6,044 nt of DNA from Candidatus Azambacteria bacterium (GTDB lineage: Bacteria > Patescibacteriota > Minisyncoccia > GWC2-36-17 > M10-OD1-4), in assembly GCA_016200995.1 (NCBI GenBank), contig JACQDS010000036.1:1-6044 (forward strand). Direction: 5' to 3'. The notes below the pieces were generated by a model. The model worked only from the letters and a program-made list of their open reading frames with translations. It searched no databases and was not told where the DNA came from. The first letter of the stretch is position 1; the number at the start of each line of letters is the position of its first letter. Shown here piece after piece: positions 5,796 to 6,044 of the stretch. The position numbers and the translations under genes were made by a program.

Positions 5796-6044
5796 AATAC
5801 CTCCACGCCAAGCTCTCCGTCGGAAAGACTAAGTTCAAGCTTGTCGCGCTTTTTCACTTTTTTAATACTTGTTAAGATCTCTCCGTTAAGCCTCACTATG
5901 CTGTATCCTCTTTTCAAAATCTCCTTCGGGCTTAAGCTTTTTAAAAGCCTCACAAGACCGCTTATTTTGGATTTTTGTATTATAAGCTTTTCTTCAAAAA
6001 GTTTCAAACCGCCAAAAAGCCTTGAATGCAGGCTTTTAAAATCG
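5792..6044 (-). CDS. xseA: exodeoxyribonuclease VII large subunit XseA, C-terminal fragment (83 codons in window)
   Basis: The frame is open to the window edge and begins mid-protein with DFKSLHSRLFGGLKLFEEK, the end of the long XseA coiled coil to which XseB binds. The C-terminal signature follows: LLKSLSPKEILKRGYSIVR, then a small beta-rich end with KVKKRDKLELSLSDGELGVEVL, which matches the family pattern 'L-x-P-x-x-x-L-x-RGYA-I-V ... V-x-x-G-D-x-(L/I)-x-x-x-x-x-DG-x-x-x-x-x-V'. The catalytic domain and OB-fold lie outside the window. Its TGA stop overlaps the xseB start by four bases. Confidence 0.95.
   Translation of the reverse strand, partial: DFKSLHSRLFGGLKLFEEKLIIQKSKISGLVRLLKSLSPKEILKRGYSIVRLNGEILTSIKKVKKRDKLELSLSDGELGVEVL
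5800..5804 (-). promoter_or_regulatory. Shine-Dalgarno site of xseB
   Basis: GGAGG on the minus strand lies four bases before the xseB ATG, inside the last codons of xseA. It is the only strong ribosome binding site before any start in this window and shows that the organism does use SD pairing, although most of its genes here lack it. Confidence 0.8.

Noticed and set aside
5227..5832. Plus-strand open frame of 201 codons
   Set aside because: Antisense across the DEDDy nuclease, xseB and the end of xseA, three genes joined by ATGA overlaps; a chance open frame.
5792..6007. A separate 71-residue gene starting with TTG at 6007
   Set aside because: The frame continues upstream to the window edge and the added residues match the XseA coiled coil, so it is the 3' part of xseA rather than a short gene.

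Overview
The window is AT-rich bacterial DNA carrying seven genes, all on the minus strand and tightly packed. Read in transcription order (high to low coordinates) they are: xseA (3' end only), xseB, a DEDDy-type RNase H-fold exonuclease, a cysteine desulfurase, a ClpB-family disaggregase, a polytopic membrane protein of unknown function, and the 5' end of a membrane-anchored protein that resembles the start of an HtrA/trypsin-like serine protease. The style suggests a Patescibacteria/CPR genome, most likely Parcubacteria: short intergenic gaps, few Shine-Dalgarno sites, a protease N-terminus of the kind remembered from that group, and a membrane protein with no obvious family. This taxonomic call is an inference. 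UGA is used as a stop in two ATGA overlaps, which argues against the UGA-recoding CPR lineages (Gracilibacteria, Absconditabacteria).

Region 3748-6044 looks like one transcription unit. xseA and xseB (both subunits of exonuclease VII) overlap by ATGA. xseB and the DEDDy exonuclease also overlap by ATGA. The exonuclease stop codon directly abuts the cysteine desulfurase start. The set combines DNA end processing with sulfur mobilisation, and its own promoter lies outside the window.

Region 3606-3747 is the only substantial intergenic gap. It holds a perfect CIRCE operator (HrcA binding site) interleaved with a good sigma70-type promoter facing clpB, then a leader with five tandem 7-base repeats directly before the clpB start. 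clpB is therefore predicted to be heat-inducible and HrcA-repressed.

Region 1-3605 holds clpB, the membrane protein 12 bases downstream, and the anchored protease-like protein 13 bases after that. No terminator or promoter is visible between them, so the three may form one stress or envelope-quality operon under the CIRCE promoter.

Three points stand out. (1) The ClpB has a full-length ClpB middle domain but also an LGF tripeptide in an extended loop, at the position where ClpA and ClpC dock onto ClpP. (2) The 9-mer ATAAGGAAA occurs seven times, always on the coding strand and in two reading frames, clustered in variable loops of clpB and the desulfurase. (3) The CIRCE/promoter overlap is unusually clear. 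No wholly new multi-gene system is evident.
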